DNA of 64,000 bases from Roseburia inulinivorans DSM 16841 (GCF_000174195.1 NZ_ACFY01000052.1:1-64000); one strand, 5' to 3'; shown: positions 8,563 through 17,173, numbered from the stretch's first letter. Numbers and translations: made by a program. The notes: generated by a model from the sequence alone, not told the origin.

Positions 8563-9503
8563 TTATTCTCCTATTTTAGATGCCAACACTGTATAAAATT
8601 CTTTTTCCTGTTGCAGATATGCTGCCCTTTCCTCTGTCATTGCTGCCAATGGATTTTCTATTCTCTCCAATATTTTGTTGATAGCTGCCAAACAGCTTTC
8701 TTTCGTTTCTCCAAAAATATTGTCATTACCACCTGTCTGAAAATCCTGCTCCACAGATAGCTGCGTTAATGTACTGGATAAATCAGTCTGAAATGGATTA
8801 ACCCCCGTTTCTTCTAATGTTTCCTGCCACGCCGCTTTTACACTCTCCGGTACTGTTTGAAGGTAATAATCACTAATATAAGCAATCTGTTTTTTGGTTT
8901 TTCGTCTGCAAACTGATAGGTTCTGTTATTCGCTTTTAACTGTTCATATGCCGTCTGCGCCTCACTATTCGCTTCTGACTCATACCAGCCATCTTTATTT
9001 TTGCTATATTTCATACCATTGACCGTAAAATCTTTGGAAGTGTCTATACCCAGATAAGACATAACATCCGTAATTCCTTCTGTATACCGGGCATATTCCT
9101 CCTTTGAATGTGCTACAGTAGTCATTGTCCCACCTGCATTTCGCAGCATGGATGCCAATGCATCTGCCATTCTCTGTGCTTTTACATAAGATTCTGTATC
9201 ATACGGATTATCTCCACCAGAAACCTCTACTCCATGCGTCGTAACCGTAAGCACATGACCTCCATTAACACGAATACTTTGTCCTTCTGCAATATTAACA
9301 GAATTATTCTGTCTGCTAAGTGAAGCACCTTTCGCCAATTTTATTGGTGTTTTTAACGCTTGTGCCAGATCCTCTACCGGATTTAGTAAGTGCTGCGACA
9401 TCGCCCCGTTATATGCTTCCTTATCTTTAATAACTGTATTTTTATAATTAGATGTAAGTGCTCTTGTATTGGGATTAATATAACTTGATATTGATTGCAT
9501 CAT
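8563..9503 (-). CDS. Uncharacterised protein of the agr-linked cluster, frame broken by one base
   Basis: First gene after agrD, with AGGAGG 5 nt before ATG-ATG at 9503. Begins MMQSISSYINPNTRALTSNY. The open frame ends soon after QFADEKPKNR, while the natural continuation (KQIAYISDYYLQTVPESVKA, through to VLASKIGE at 8563) lies in another frame. One extra base in the T6 run at 8890-8895 restores about 313 residues. Without that repair the 3' part would be an isolated 63-codon frame lacking its own ribosome binding site. No signal peptide. A beta-rich central part (NNSVNIAEGQSIRVNGGHVL) precedes a helical C-terminus. Family not recognised. Probably intact in the living cell. Confidence 0.65.
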
Positions 9504-9612
9504 CTCAACCTCCTACATACTTCTACGCTTCAATGCCAACAACATGGCTACTTTGTTTTTTAATTTCATTATCTTTTCTCTCCTTCCATTTACACAGTAA
9601 TATTTTCATTAC

Positions 9613-9753
9613 CTATTTCAGTTTTTTAGGTCTTTTAGGCTGATGCAAAATAACCGGGCAATAGCGAGAAGCTTCATTTCCATTCTTCTCTACCTCAAGT
9701 TTTACAGCTTTTTGCATTAAGCCTAATAACTCTTTCTTAATATTATTACTCAT
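9613..9753 (-). CDS. agrD: AgrD-like autoinducing peptide precursor (46 residues)
   Basis: A small gene whose ATG at 9753 overlaps the last 8 bases of agrB, with AGGAGG inside agrB 8 nt upstream. The product has the three parts of an AgrD. First an amphipathic N-terminal helix (residues 5-23, KKELLGLMQKAVKLEVE). Second a signal core around Cys32 (SRYCPVIL). Third a C-terminal tail with the pattern HQPKRPKKL, comparable with the Pro-containing tail cut off by AgrB in staphylococci. A five-member thiolactone ring Cys32-Pro-Val-Ile-Leu36 is predicted from the usual Cys-plus-four rule. The N-terminal extension of the mature peptide cannot be set from sequence. Position directly after agrB makes the assignment strong. 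Confidence 0.85.
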   Translation of the reverse strand: MSNNIKKELLGLMQKAVKLEVEKNGNEASRYCPVILHQPKRPKKLK

Positions 9754-10336
9754 CACATTTCACCTCCTGTCCCGTTATTTTTCCCAGTGTTAATAAAATT
9801 GCACATAAAATCATTCCAAAGCTCATAAACAGAATATATTTTTCTACCATTCCAAGATATGTAAGTGCAATAACAACTAGCAATTCCACAAATACTGTTA
9901 TTCTGGCAAGTTTCTTATTTTCCTCGAATTCTTCCTTATTCCAATCCATGCCAGGATGATTTACTGCTCCTAATACAAAAATAGCCATTGCCGATACAAG
10001 AAAAATAATCATATTTATCTTCATATTATTAAGAAGATATGGGTATATCAATTTTATATATATAAGATAAATACTTACCGTTCCAATAAAACAGCCTCTA
10101 AAACTGTTTGCATGATACCCACCTGTGCACTTTCTTAAATTTGATAAAGATATAGTAAATAAAACAGTTTCAAAAAAATATCCTTGAAATAACGCTATCA
10201 TATAAATAGCCGAAAATCCTATTATCTTTTCAACAATAAGTTGTATGGAATATGAATAAATACTCTCTTCGCTTTCTTTAATCAGACCATCCATATACAT
10301 GTTCTTTGTCAACATATTTGCAATATATTCTGTCAT
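9746..10336 (-). CDS. agrB: AgrB-family membrane endopeptidase
   Basis: 196 residues with five to six hydrophobic segments. The catalytic pair of AgrB proteases is visible as His75 and Cys82 in TGGYHANSFRGCF. The enzyme cuts the C-terminal tail from AgrD in the membrane and closes the thiolactone ring. ATG at 10336 with GGAG about 10 nt upstream. Its stop overlaps the start of agrD, so the two are translationally coupled. The gene lies downstream of agrA and agrC, but a terminator after agrC and a separate operator suggest its own promoter. Confidence 0.93.
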   Translation of the reverse strand: MTEYIANMLTKNMYMDGLIKESEESIYSYSIQLIVEKIIGFSAIYMIALFQGYFFETVLFTISLSNLRKCTGGYHANSFRGCFIGTVSIYLIYIKLIYPYLLNNMKINMIIFLVSAMAIFVLGAVNHPGMDWNKEEFEENKKLARITVFVELLVVIALTYLGMVEKYILFMSFGMILCAILLTLGKITGQEVKCDE

Positions 10337-10404
10337 GACTTCATCATCTCCAGTTCACTTTATCTTTTTATTCGTCATTTCCTGTCTAATTCTGTATATC
10401 CATT

Positions 10405-10438
10405 GCAGAATTGGAAATTTTAAAGCAGAATTGGAAAT
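10405..10438 (-). promoter_or_regulatory. Candidate AgrA operator upstream of agrB
   Basis: Two identical 14-bp units GCAGAATTGGAAAT (plus strand) at 10405-10418 and 10425-10438, repeating every 20 bp, about two helical turns. This is the direct-repeat layout used by LytTR response regulators. The same arrangement occurs upstream of agrA at 12622-12656. It lies 69-102 bp before the agrB start. Function is inferred; the base sequence differs from the staphylococcal AgrA box. Confidence 0.65.
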
Positions 10439-10441
10439 AAA

Positions 10442-10476
10442 AAAAGTAGATACAACTATAAATCGCATCTACTTTT
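10442..10476 (-). terminator. Terminator overlapping the agrC stop codon
   Basis: AAAAGTAGAT and ATCTACTTTT form a 10-bp stem whose first arm, read on the minus strand, includes the end of agrC; a T-run (10439-10445) follows. It should end the agrA-agrC transcript before the agrB promoter. Confidence 0.75.
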
Positions 10477-11779
10477 CCTGATTATGTATTAAAATTGCAA
10501 CCTTAAAATTATCATCATCATGTTTTATCACGCAGGAACCGTCATATTTTCCAACGGTTTCCTTTATATTTTCCAGTCCGATCCCATGTCTGTCTGCTTC
10601 CTTAGTTTTTGTTGTTATGTATCTTTTCCCAACGATTACCGGGGTGACTGAAAATGTATTTGCAACAGACAGGACAATCTGATGTTCTTCTTTTACAAAT
10701 TTCATTTTTATGATTGGTTTTTCGCACTGCTCACATGCTTCTATCGCATTATTTAATAAATTTGACAATATCAGAACAATATCCTCATCTTTTATTCTCA
10801 AATCCGACAGGTCATTTACCTTTACAACAAATACAATGCCTTTTTCCCTTGTCTCCTGATACTTTGAGTTTAATATTGCATTGACAATTACATTATTTGT
10901 ATCAATGAAATCTGTGTGCTGCATGATTTCATGATTGTATTGCTTCAGATAATGATTGATCTCGTCTACTCTGTTTTCACTGGCTAACGCTGCAATGAGT
11001 GCAAGCTGGTTTTTATACTCATGTTCTCTTTTTTTCTGTTTATCATAATTTTCTGAAATCGTCCGGTACATTCCGGTTTCATTTTTAACCCGCTCCAGCA
11101 ATAAGCGTTTCTCTGTTATCTGTACTTCCCGCTTCAATATATCATTGATCAGGCAAAAAACAATAATATTCATCACCAGCAACCCAAACGCGATACAGAT
11201 CAATATATTTTTCTGATGATCACTTTCCGGAATTTCAAAATTTGTCAGAAGTGCAATCAGGACAATGATTGTATAAATCGGAAAGATTGTAAATCTTACC
11301 CATTCTAATGTGGTAAGCATTTCCGAGGATTTTTTTACAACATATCTTCGCAGCACCATAATAAAACAGACCTGCAGCATCTGGCTTAAAATTCCTAGCA
11401 TTGCATTTATCAGTGGTTCCGATAAACGTTCCATCGTAATTGTCGGAAAACATTTAGACAGCATTATAATAGAAATATAATCCGTCACAAAACAGATTCC
11501 CTGATATAACAAAACAAAGATTGCTGTTTTTATCCACCGCTGTCTGAAACACAAACACATAAAAAGCGTTCCAGTCACAATGATTGCTATTTCTTTCAGT
11601 ATAATGTCACCATCCAGTTTTACGGAAATAAAGTAGTCTGCCAAAATCATAGCTCCGATGACAGCATAGCGACACCATTTACCCGACAGGTCTCTTTTTT
11701 CTGAAAAAGTCCCGATAAACATCACACACAATATTACAAAAAGCACTGTATACAGCACTCCAAAAATATGCATTTCCAT
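10469..11779 (-). CDS. agrC: AgrC-type sensor histidine kinase
   Basis: 436 residues. The first ~215 hold six or more membrane helices, the peptide-sensing part. The cytoplasmic part has the H-box REHEYKNQLALI with His253, the N-box LSNLLNNAIEACE and the G-box HGIGLENIKE of the HATPase class found in AgrC and other HPK10 kinases. It should sense the agrD peptide from outside and phosphorylate the response regulator encoded just upstream. The start codon at 11779 overlaps the stop of agrA (TAATG) and AGAGGTG precedes it, so the two are co-translated. Confidence 0.92.
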   Translation of the reverse strand: MEMHIFGVLYTVLFVILCVMFIGTFSEKRDLSGKWCRYAVIGAMILADYFISVKLDGDIILKEIAIIVTGTLFMCLCFRQRWIKTAIFVLLYQGICFVTDYISIIMLSKCFPTITMERLSEPLINAMLGILSQMLQVCFIMVLRRYVVKKSSEMLTTLEWVRFTIFPIYTIIVLIALLTNFEIPESDHQKNILICIAFGLLVMNIIVFCLINDILKREVQITEKRLLLERVKNETGMYRTISENYDKQKKREHEYKNQLALIAALASENRVDEINHYLKQYNHEIMQHTDFIDTNNVIVNAILNSKYQETREKGIVFVVKVNDLSDLRIKDEDIVLILSNLLNNAIEACEQCEKPIIKMKFVKEEHQIVLSVANTFSVTPVIVGKRYITTKTKEADRHGIGLENIKETVGKYDGSCVIKHDDDNFKVAILIHNQEK

Positions 11780-12504
11780 TAAATTTCACCTCTGTAACAA
11801 GCAAATTCGTTTCTTGTATCTAAAAATCTCGCCTTTGATATTGCAAGACTTTTTCCATTTGAAAGCACAGCCCTGTAACGCTCCACACTTTCTACATATT
11901 TCAAATTTACCAGATAACTTTTATGAATCCGGCAAAAGCCTTTATTCTGCAGTGATTCTGCTACATCATCCAGTTTCGTATATATTGTATAATGAACTGC
12001 ATCTTCACCCACCATGTAAAATATCAGTCGATGCAGATTGCTTTCTATATAAAGAATATTTTCCAGACTGATTGTTGTTTTCCCCTCCTGAAAATCAAAA
12101 GTCATTTCGTTTTCTTCATAATCCATTTTTTCAAGGATTGTATCCATACACTCTGTCATTGCTTTTTCAAGGCTTTCATGATCCTTTATGAGATACCTTA
12201 CTGCATCCACCTTGTATCCTTCCAACGCATATGTAATAAAAGCCGTCACAAAAACAATAAAAACATCTTTTGTTATTTTCCGTATTTCCTTTGCTGTCTC
12301 TATTCCATCAATTTCTTCCATATTCACATCAAGAAAAATAATATGATATTGGGAAATTGCTGACTTTAATGCTAATAATTCTTTTCCAGACTCATACATG
12401 TCAATCATACATTCGCAGTTTTTCCCTGCCATATATTTTAATATAAGCTGCTTTTCGGTTATTCTAAAATATTCTTCATCATCGCATATTGCAATCGATA
12501 ACAC
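11779..12504 (-). CDS. agrA: AgrA-type LytTR response regulator
   Basis: About 241 residues: receiver domain (1-120) with acidic pocket ICDDEE and phospho-acceptor Asp59 in IIFLDVNM, then a LytTR DNA-binding domain (about 135-235; LENILYIESNLHRLIFYM, FCRIHKSYLVNLKYVESVER). The GTG at 12504 is preferred because AGGAGG lies 8 nt upstream; a GTG at 12513 overlaps that site. Phosphorylated by the adjacent AgrC, it should bind direct repeats such as those at 10405-10438 and 12622-12656, which would give autoregulation plus activation of agrBD. Confidence 0.9.
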   Translation of the reverse strand: MLSIAICDDEEYFRITEKQLILKYMAGKNCECMIDMYESGKELLALKSAISQYHIIFLDVNMEEIDGIETAKEIRKITKDVFIVFVTAFITYALEGYKVDAVRYLIKDHESLEKAMTECMDTILEKMDYEENEMTFDFQEGKTTISLENILYIESNLHRLIFYMVGEDAVHYTIYTKLDDVAESLQNKGFCRIHKSYLVNLKYVESVERYRAVLSNGKSLAISKARFLDTRNEFACYRGEI

Positions 12505-12584
12505 CGCATTCACCTCCTCATATCATAGTCCACTCTGTGTGTATATCGGCAGGTCATCTACATTTTCATATATTATCCCATAAT

Positions 12585-12613
12585 TATTATCCGTGTCTTG
12601 CAGTAAAGTTCAA
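12585..12613 (-). promoter_or_regulatory. Candidate promoter of agrA-agrC
   Basis: On the minus strand TTGAAC (12608-12613) and ATAATA (12585-12590) are 17 bp apart, a good sigma-A spacing. The operator-like direct repeat lies just upstream of the -35. Confidence 0.5.
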
Positions 12614-12621
12614 GTGCTATT

Positions 12622-12656
12622 GCAGAATTGGAAATTTACGAGCAGAATCAGGAAAT
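12622..12656 (-). promoter_or_regulatory. Candidate AgrA operator upstream of agrA
   Basis: GCAGAATTGGAAAT (12622-12635) and the near-copy GCAGAATCAGGAAAT (12642-12656) start 20 bp apart, as at 10405-10438. The proximal unit ends 8 bp before the predicted -35, a usual place for an activator. Evidence is the shared sequence and spacing at two agr promoters. Confidence 0.6.
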
Positions 12657-12663
12657 ATTTTGC

Positions 12664-12698
12664 ACCATATCGGCACTTTTTATAATTGCCGATATGGT
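12664..12698. other. Perfect 12-bp hairpin between relaxase remnant and agr promoter
   Basis: ACCATATCGGCA (12664-12675) pairs with TGCCGATATGGT (12687-12698). No T-run follows on either side, so terminator function is doubtful; it ends 20 bp after the relaxase stop. Confidence 0.45.
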
Positions 12699-12717
12699 AC
12701 GATCATCAAAATTATTT

Positions 12718-14058
12718 TCACCTTTCCCCTCTATCACGCTTCCTTGTGCTCTGTCTGCCATATGCTTTCGTTCCATGGTATTTCTTTCTGGCTTCCAGTT
12801 CCTCTAAGAATTCATCATATACACTCATCTTATAACGGATACTCTTCATCTTAGCCGCATCATATCCCATCCTGTTCTTATATGCTTCAAATTCCTGTGA
12901 AGTATCATCTGTTGGCGTTGGGAGCTGTCTGACACGCTCCTGTATGGACATCTTCGTATAATCTGGTGGTATCTCCTGCTCTTCTTTATGGGAAGCCGGT
13001 TCTGTCTGTTCTTCCGCTGCTATTCCCTGCCACTCCCGGTTAAATTCATCAAACGCAGCACCATAGAATACTTCCTCCTCGTCATCACGAATGTTCTCTT
13101 TCTCACAGAACCGGTCAAAGCCCTCATATACACTGATATTCCCTTCTGTCTTTTCATATTCCTTTTGAACACTCCCTGCTGTATCTATACTGACACTTTC
13201 CTTAACATCAGATATATCCCATTCCGCATAATCATCATATCTTCCAGATTCCTGTTCAATATCTGCTTTTTTCCTTCTTTTTCAGATATTCAGTTATCCC
13301 TGCGACAGTAAATCTTGCACCAAGCCTGCTCTCTCTGACCGCCATCGGCTTTCCTTTTTATCCGTCCTGTATTTCAGGGCATAGGATATGGTATTGCCCC
13401 GGAGCCGAACATCCATCAGATAATACTTCTTCGCATAATCAATCACATCCTGCAAAGTCTTATTCTTCGGTCTGTTCATGGCATTTCGCAGAAGCACCTT
13501 TATCTCCTCCCGAAACGACAGCTTATCCCGCTTTTTCATCTGATATTCTGCAAAGTTCTGACGTTCCCTGTCTTTGTCCTTTACATAGTAGCTGTCACGA
13601 TACGAATGTGTCAGTCCATATTCCCTGCACTGTTCCCCGAAATATCTGCACATTTCCTTCAGCTCTGCCGGTCCCCGTCTGAAGGACTTTCCATCTTTTA
13701 CATTGCAGTTGCTTACCAGAAAATGCACATGTGTATGTGCTGTATCTGTATGCACTGCAAACAATACTTCATATCCTTTTGACCAGAAGAACTCCCTCGC
13801 AAAATCTTCTGCTATTTTATATGCCTGCTCATAGGTCAGTCTGTCATTATCCTCCGGGTGGAAGGATATTGAAAGCTTCTGTGCCAGTATCTCCTTCTGC
13901 TTATATCTGCTGTACTTTTTGTCATGCATCTTTCTTGTCATAAGCAGGCTGTTTGCAAAGTTATCCCGGTTACTGCCGAAAGCTTTATACAGGTGTGGTT
14001 CTGTCTTTACCACACCATCTTCCACCTGTTCTTTTCTTCTGCCCAAAATCAGTACCAC
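12718..14058 (-). pseudogene. Relaxase/mobilisation nuclease, 5' end lost and frame disrupted
   Basis: The part 14058-13294 contains the relaxase metal-binding histidines in HTDTAHTHVHFLVSN, preceded by LSISFHPEDNDRLTYEQAYK, as in Relaxase-family (PF03432-like) proteins that nick transfer origins. The N-terminal segment carrying the nicking Tyr is absent, because the frame runs straight into the end of an IS200-type element at 14054. The frame breaks after LVQDLLSQG (about 13296) and again near 13270, then stays open as YDDYAEWDISDVKES through the C-terminus ending at 12718. Both breaks sit at G or A runs, so base-calling may contribute, but the missing 5' end makes it non-functional anyway. 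It marks a former mobilisable element. Confidence 0.75.
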
Positions 14059-14666
14059 CCGTCAAATGGGTGGTTTGCTCAGCGGCTATAAGCCTTTGTT
14101 ACCGGCCAGCGCCTAAAGACGCTGGCTTTCACTTTCGTTCAAGCTACTAATGCCTTTGACTCGTCGCTGCCCTTAAAAGGGCATTTGTATTACCAGCAAC
14201 CCTTAAAAGGGTCTTCGTATTCTTTTACACTTAATTTATCCAAAGCTATATCATGTTTTTCCTGCTCTTGGATATATTTCTTTATTGTTGCTTCATTTAA
14301 TCCTACTGTACTCACATAGTATCCTTCTGCCCAGAAATGTCTATTTCCATATTTATACTTTAAGTTTGCGTGCTTGTCATATATCATTAGTGCACTTTTT
14401 CCTTTTAAATATCCCATAAACTGTGATATACTATATTTCGGTGGGATACCTACCAACATATGGATATGATCTGGCATTAAGTGTCCTTCTATTATTTCCA
14501 CACCTTTGTATTTACACATCCATTTTGTATGTGCCATAGAATTTGTTTGATTTGCCATTAAAATCACCTTTCCTTTCGTTAAATAGTAGCCTGAACAACT
14601 CTATTTTAGCGGAAAGGTGATTTTTTTGTATAACAAATTTGTTGCACCACCCGCATAACAGGTGGT
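14054..14666 (-). mobile_element. IS200/IS605-type insertion element, internally deleted
   Basis: Bounded by two similar imperfect palindromes: ACCACCC/GGGTGGT at 14054-14074 and ACCACC/GGTGGT at 14646-14666. Such hairpins are recognised by Y1 transposases at the ends of this single-strand transposing family. A subterminal hairpin GCCAGCG/CGCTGGC lies at 14104-14125, and GGGC- and GGGT-type stems at about 14170-14215. Only a tnpA gene is inside; no tnpB. Exact cleavage sites may lie a few bases outside. It abuts and truncates the relaxase gene. Confidence 0.7.
14190..14558 (-). CDS. tnpA: IS200-type Y1 transposase TnpA with internal deletion
   Basis: 122 residues from the ATG at 14558 (AGGTGA 5 nt upstream). 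The HUH motif is DHIHML and the catalytic tyrosine region GYYVSTVGLNEATIKKY is present. Full-length relatives have about 34 more residues after TKWMCKY, containing the conserved HIVFTPKYRR strand. Here TKWMCKY runs straight into KGVEIIEGHLMPDHIH. The repeated CKY codons at the joint suggest a deletion between short direct repeats. The product lacks part of the core beta-sheet, so the copy is probably inactive, perhaps mobile only in trans. The expected sequence is from memory of the family. Confidence 0.8.
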   Translation of the reverse strand: MANQTNSMAHTKWMCKYKGVEIIEGHLMPDHIHMLVGIPPKYSISQFMGYLKGKSALMIYDKHANLKYKYGNRHFWAEGYYVSTVGLNEATIKKYIQEQEKHDIALDKLSVKEYEDPFKGCW

Positions 14667-14739
14667 TTATTGTTTCGCACATCTCCATTTCTCTGTTGGG
14701 AGAAACTCCGATGCACTCAACAGGCTAAAGCCCATAACA

Positions 14740-14782
14740 AAGACGGCAAATCATCAACAACTTGTTGACGACTTGCCGTCTT
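14740..14782. terminator. Strong bidirectional terminator-like hairpin
   Basis: AAGACGGCAA and TTGCCGTCTT flank a further complementary segment, giving a stem of about 19 bp with two mismatches. It lies just after the transposase-family gene on the minus strand; on the plus strand TATTTTT follows. Confidence 0.75.
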
Positions 14783-14810
14783 ATTTTTAGATCTTTTTGG
14801 TTAATAAAGC

Positions 14811-15746
14811 TTACGCCATTGCAGGCTCTTTCTTCTTAATAATCGCTTCAACTTCATCAACACTCACACCAACAGCATCTGCTATCTGATTTGGTGTATA
14901 ACCTATTTTATACATATTCATCACAATTTTAGCAATTGCTTTGTCTTCAATACCCTGACTCAGATTACACATAATGCTCACATCCTCTCTAAATTCTTGA
15001 CTGATTGGAATATTATATTCATGTTCTATAATATCCAATTTTTCCTGTTCTTTCAGTTCACTTGAAAGTAATGCTCCAATCAACCGGTGCATTTCATATT
15101 TTTCATCATGCTCCGGAATCTCATTTGTGATTCCTATTAACACAATGTTTAACAGGTCGAGATTACCTTTCCAGTTACATGGTTTTAACATCTCATCTTT
15201 TGTCAAATGGATATGGCTTAGGCTGTTATCATCCATGTTCATACATATCCATATGCTCAATACCTGCTTAATGTCATCGTAGTTAGTATTTACAAAATCT
15301 CTTTCCTTTTGTGACGAAATCAGCCTGCTCACATAAAAGATTGCCCGGTTTAAAATTTTATATTCCGTCGGCTCATCCTTCTGAGCCTCTATATTCACAA
15401 TAATCTGCGAAAGCCCATTTTTCATACGGACATAAAAAATGATATCAAATCTGACTAATCCTTCATTAATTTCAGCATTTTCCGTATTAAGACCTACTAT
15501 ACGCTGTCCTGTAGCATCTGTTTTTTCCATATTTGCTAATCCCGGCTCAACCGGAACAACGCTAATACTCGGTTCGCCTTCGATGTATTTCACAACATCT
15601 TCCGGCTTCATTCCTTTAAATTCATCGACTGTTTTCACCAGAATATGTGCTAATATACTCTTCTGTGCCAGTAACCTTTTAACACGAGTATCATATTGTG
15701 CCTTATCTCCTGCTGCATTCACAGCATTTGCTATTTCTGTATTCAA
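14811..15746 (-). CDS. PD-(D/E)XK nuclease family transposase (Rpn-like), full length
   Basis: 311 residues. The nuclease core is complete: VRFDIIFYVRMKNGLSQIIV gives the metal-binding Asp, and NIEAQKDEP the E-x-Q-K pair; YKILNRAIFYVSRLISSQ follows. The C-terminal ~40 residues (YTPNQIADAVGVSVDEVEAI) form a helix-turn-helix-like element often seen at the end of these proteins. The family includes Rpn proteins that promote RecA-independent recombination by DNA cleavage. It stands alone, followed by a strong hairpin terminator. The intact core contrasts with the deleted copy at 2570-3247; the two belong to different branches of the family. Confidence 0.85.
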   Translation of the reverse strand: MNTEIANAVNAAGDKAQYDTRVKRLLAQKSILAHILVKTVDEFKGMKPEDVVKYIEGEPSISVVPVEPGLANMEKTDATGQRIVGLNTENAEINEGLVRFDIIFYVRMKNGLSQIIVNIEAQKDEPTEYKILNRAIFYVSRLISSQKERDFVNTNYDDIKQVLSIWICMNMDDNSLSHIHLTKDEMLKPCNWKGNLDLLNIVLIGITNEIPEHDEKYEMHRLIGALLSSELKEQEKLDIIEHEYNIPISQEFREDVSIMCNLSQGIEDKAIAKIVMNMYKIGYTPNQIADAVGVSVDEVEAIIKKKEPAMA

Positions 15747-16120
15747 GTCAGCATCCCTCCTTTTGTATTGTGCATAACACTTCTAAGATTCCGCAAAAGG
15801 CTCTCTGCCTCAATATCATTATAAGCGAGGAACTTTACGGAATCAACTGAATTTTCTATGAACTTTTTCATATGCCAATACAACATCTGCAATCTATCAT
15901 TCACCACAAATGAGCCAGCCGCCTATGTTGTGTTATATCCGCGAACAATGAGCCAAGCTGACACGCTGGCGTGTCAATTTGGCGAATGTCGCGAGAGTCA
16001 AATGCTTGCATTTGACTAGCAGATGGAGGTTTCCGCTAAAAACACTGTTTTGGGAAATCTGACATCTACACTTCACAACATATCACTTCCCTCTGGGCTG
16101 TCCGGGAGATGATACTTCTG
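15747..16120. other. Gene-free stretch with two perfect palindromes
   Basis: No coding frame is convincing. It contains the 18-bp palindrome TGACACGCTGGCGTGTCA (15959-15976) and AGTCAAATGC-TT-GCATTTGACT (15996-16017), 20 bp apart, in a GC-richer patch. This is the border between accessory and core-like regions. A promoter for the gene at 15746 must lie in its first part. Confidence 0.45.
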
Positions 16121-17140
16121 TCAACACTTCCTGTTTTTCCCGAAAATAACATCATAATTTACATTTTTATAAAAGATATCTTCCAGATCACCGCTAAGTG
16201 CCTCCCGGTTGCCTAACATCCACATCACCTTTGCGATGACAGATTCCAGAGTCATATCATAAGATTCCAGAAAACGGCAATATTTTTTCATATCGTGTCC
16301 CACTTCATAGACCGTCATATCGCTGCCCTCGTGTGCGACCTGTGTAGACATTACCACAAGACGGTTCGGGAACTCCTGACAAAGCTTATAAAAATCATCG
16401 GCGATCGATTGCGGGATACCACCCACCCCAAAGCTTTCTACAATAATACAGTCGTAATTCTCAAAGACACTGCGCAGAATTCTCGGCTTGATTCCCGGGA
16501 TCATCTTGATCAGATACACATTTTCATCCAGTTCCTCATAAAACTGTACTTCCTCTTCATACGGAACCGGTGGAATGTAACGCATGATATTGCCATCCTG
16601 GATCATGGCGAGACATGGAAAATCAATGCTGGAAAATGCATTGTAGCTTTTTGAACGGACTTTCTTCGCCCTTGTTCCTGCAATGACTTTTCCATCAAAA
16701 ACGATCTGAACCCCTTGCGAGTTTTCATCGGATGCATATAAAAAACTGTCAAGCAGATTTGATTTTGCATCGGTGATCTCAAGGTCGATCGGTTTCTGTG
16801 CGCCGGTGATCACGATCGGTTTTTTTGAATTCTGTATCATATAGGAAAGTGCCGCCGCAGTGTATGCCATTGTGTCCGTACCGTGGGCGATGACGAAGCC
16901 ATCGTATTTTTCATAATTTTCATGGATAGTATGCACCATCATTTTCCAGTGTTCTGGCTCCATGTTCGAGCTGTCCAGATTTAAAAGCTGGACAGCATGA
17001 AAATCACAGATATCTTTCACCTGTGGAATATACTGCATCAGTTCTTCCGGTGAGATCTGTGGTTTTAATCCGTTGTCTGATTTTTTGGATGCAATTGTAC
17101 CGCCTGTTGCGATGAGTAAGATGTTTTTCCTGGGTGACAT
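16121..17140 (-). CDS. ansA: L-asparaginase (cytoplasmic type)
   Basis: Hydrolyses L-asparagine to aspartate and ammonia. Both catalytic threonine motifs are present: ILLIATGGTIAS near the N-terminus and VIAHGTDTMAYTAAALSYM at about residue 85. About 339 residues, the usual length. No signal peptide, so the enzyme is cytoplasmic. In-frame starts occur at 17158 (GTG), 17149 and 17140; 17140 (MSPRKNILL) is preferred because GGAGAG is about 10 nt upstream and the length fits the family. It is the last gene of the run that begins at selD, 34 bp after the threonine aldolase gene. Confidence 0.9.
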   Translation of the reverse strand: MSPRKNILLIATGGTIASKKSDNGLKPQISPEELMQYIPQVKDICDFHAVQLLNLDSSNMEPEHWKMMVHTIHENYEKYDGFVIAHGTDTMAYTAAALSYMIQNSKKPIVITGAQKPIDLEITDAKSNLLDSFLYASDENSQGVQIVFDGKVIAGTRAKKVRSKSYNAFSSIDFPCLAMIQDGNIMRYIPPVPYEEEVQFYEELDENVYLIKMIPGIKPRILRSVFENYDCIIVESFGVGGIPQSIADDFYKLCQEFPNRLVVMSTQVAHEGSDMTVYEVGHDMKKYCRFLESYDMTLESVIAKVMWMLGNREALSGDLEDIFYKNVNYDVIFGKNRKC

Positions 17141-17173
17141 GTTAATCATTCTCTCCACTCTTTCATCATATTT

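Noticed and set aside
8563..8754. A separate 63-residue protein
   Set aside because: It has no ribosome binding site and its upstream codons continue the 9503 gene once the one-base break at 8890-8895 is repaired.
12664..12698. Intrinsic terminator of the relaxase transcript
   Set aside because: The stem is perfect but no T-run follows on either strand, so it was listed only as a hairpin.
12718..12951. An independent small basic protein
   Set aside because: The frame is open upstream to about 13270 and is the relaxase C-terminus.
15959..16017. CRISPR-like repeats
   Set aside because: The palindromes differ from each other and there are no regularly spaced direct repeats.
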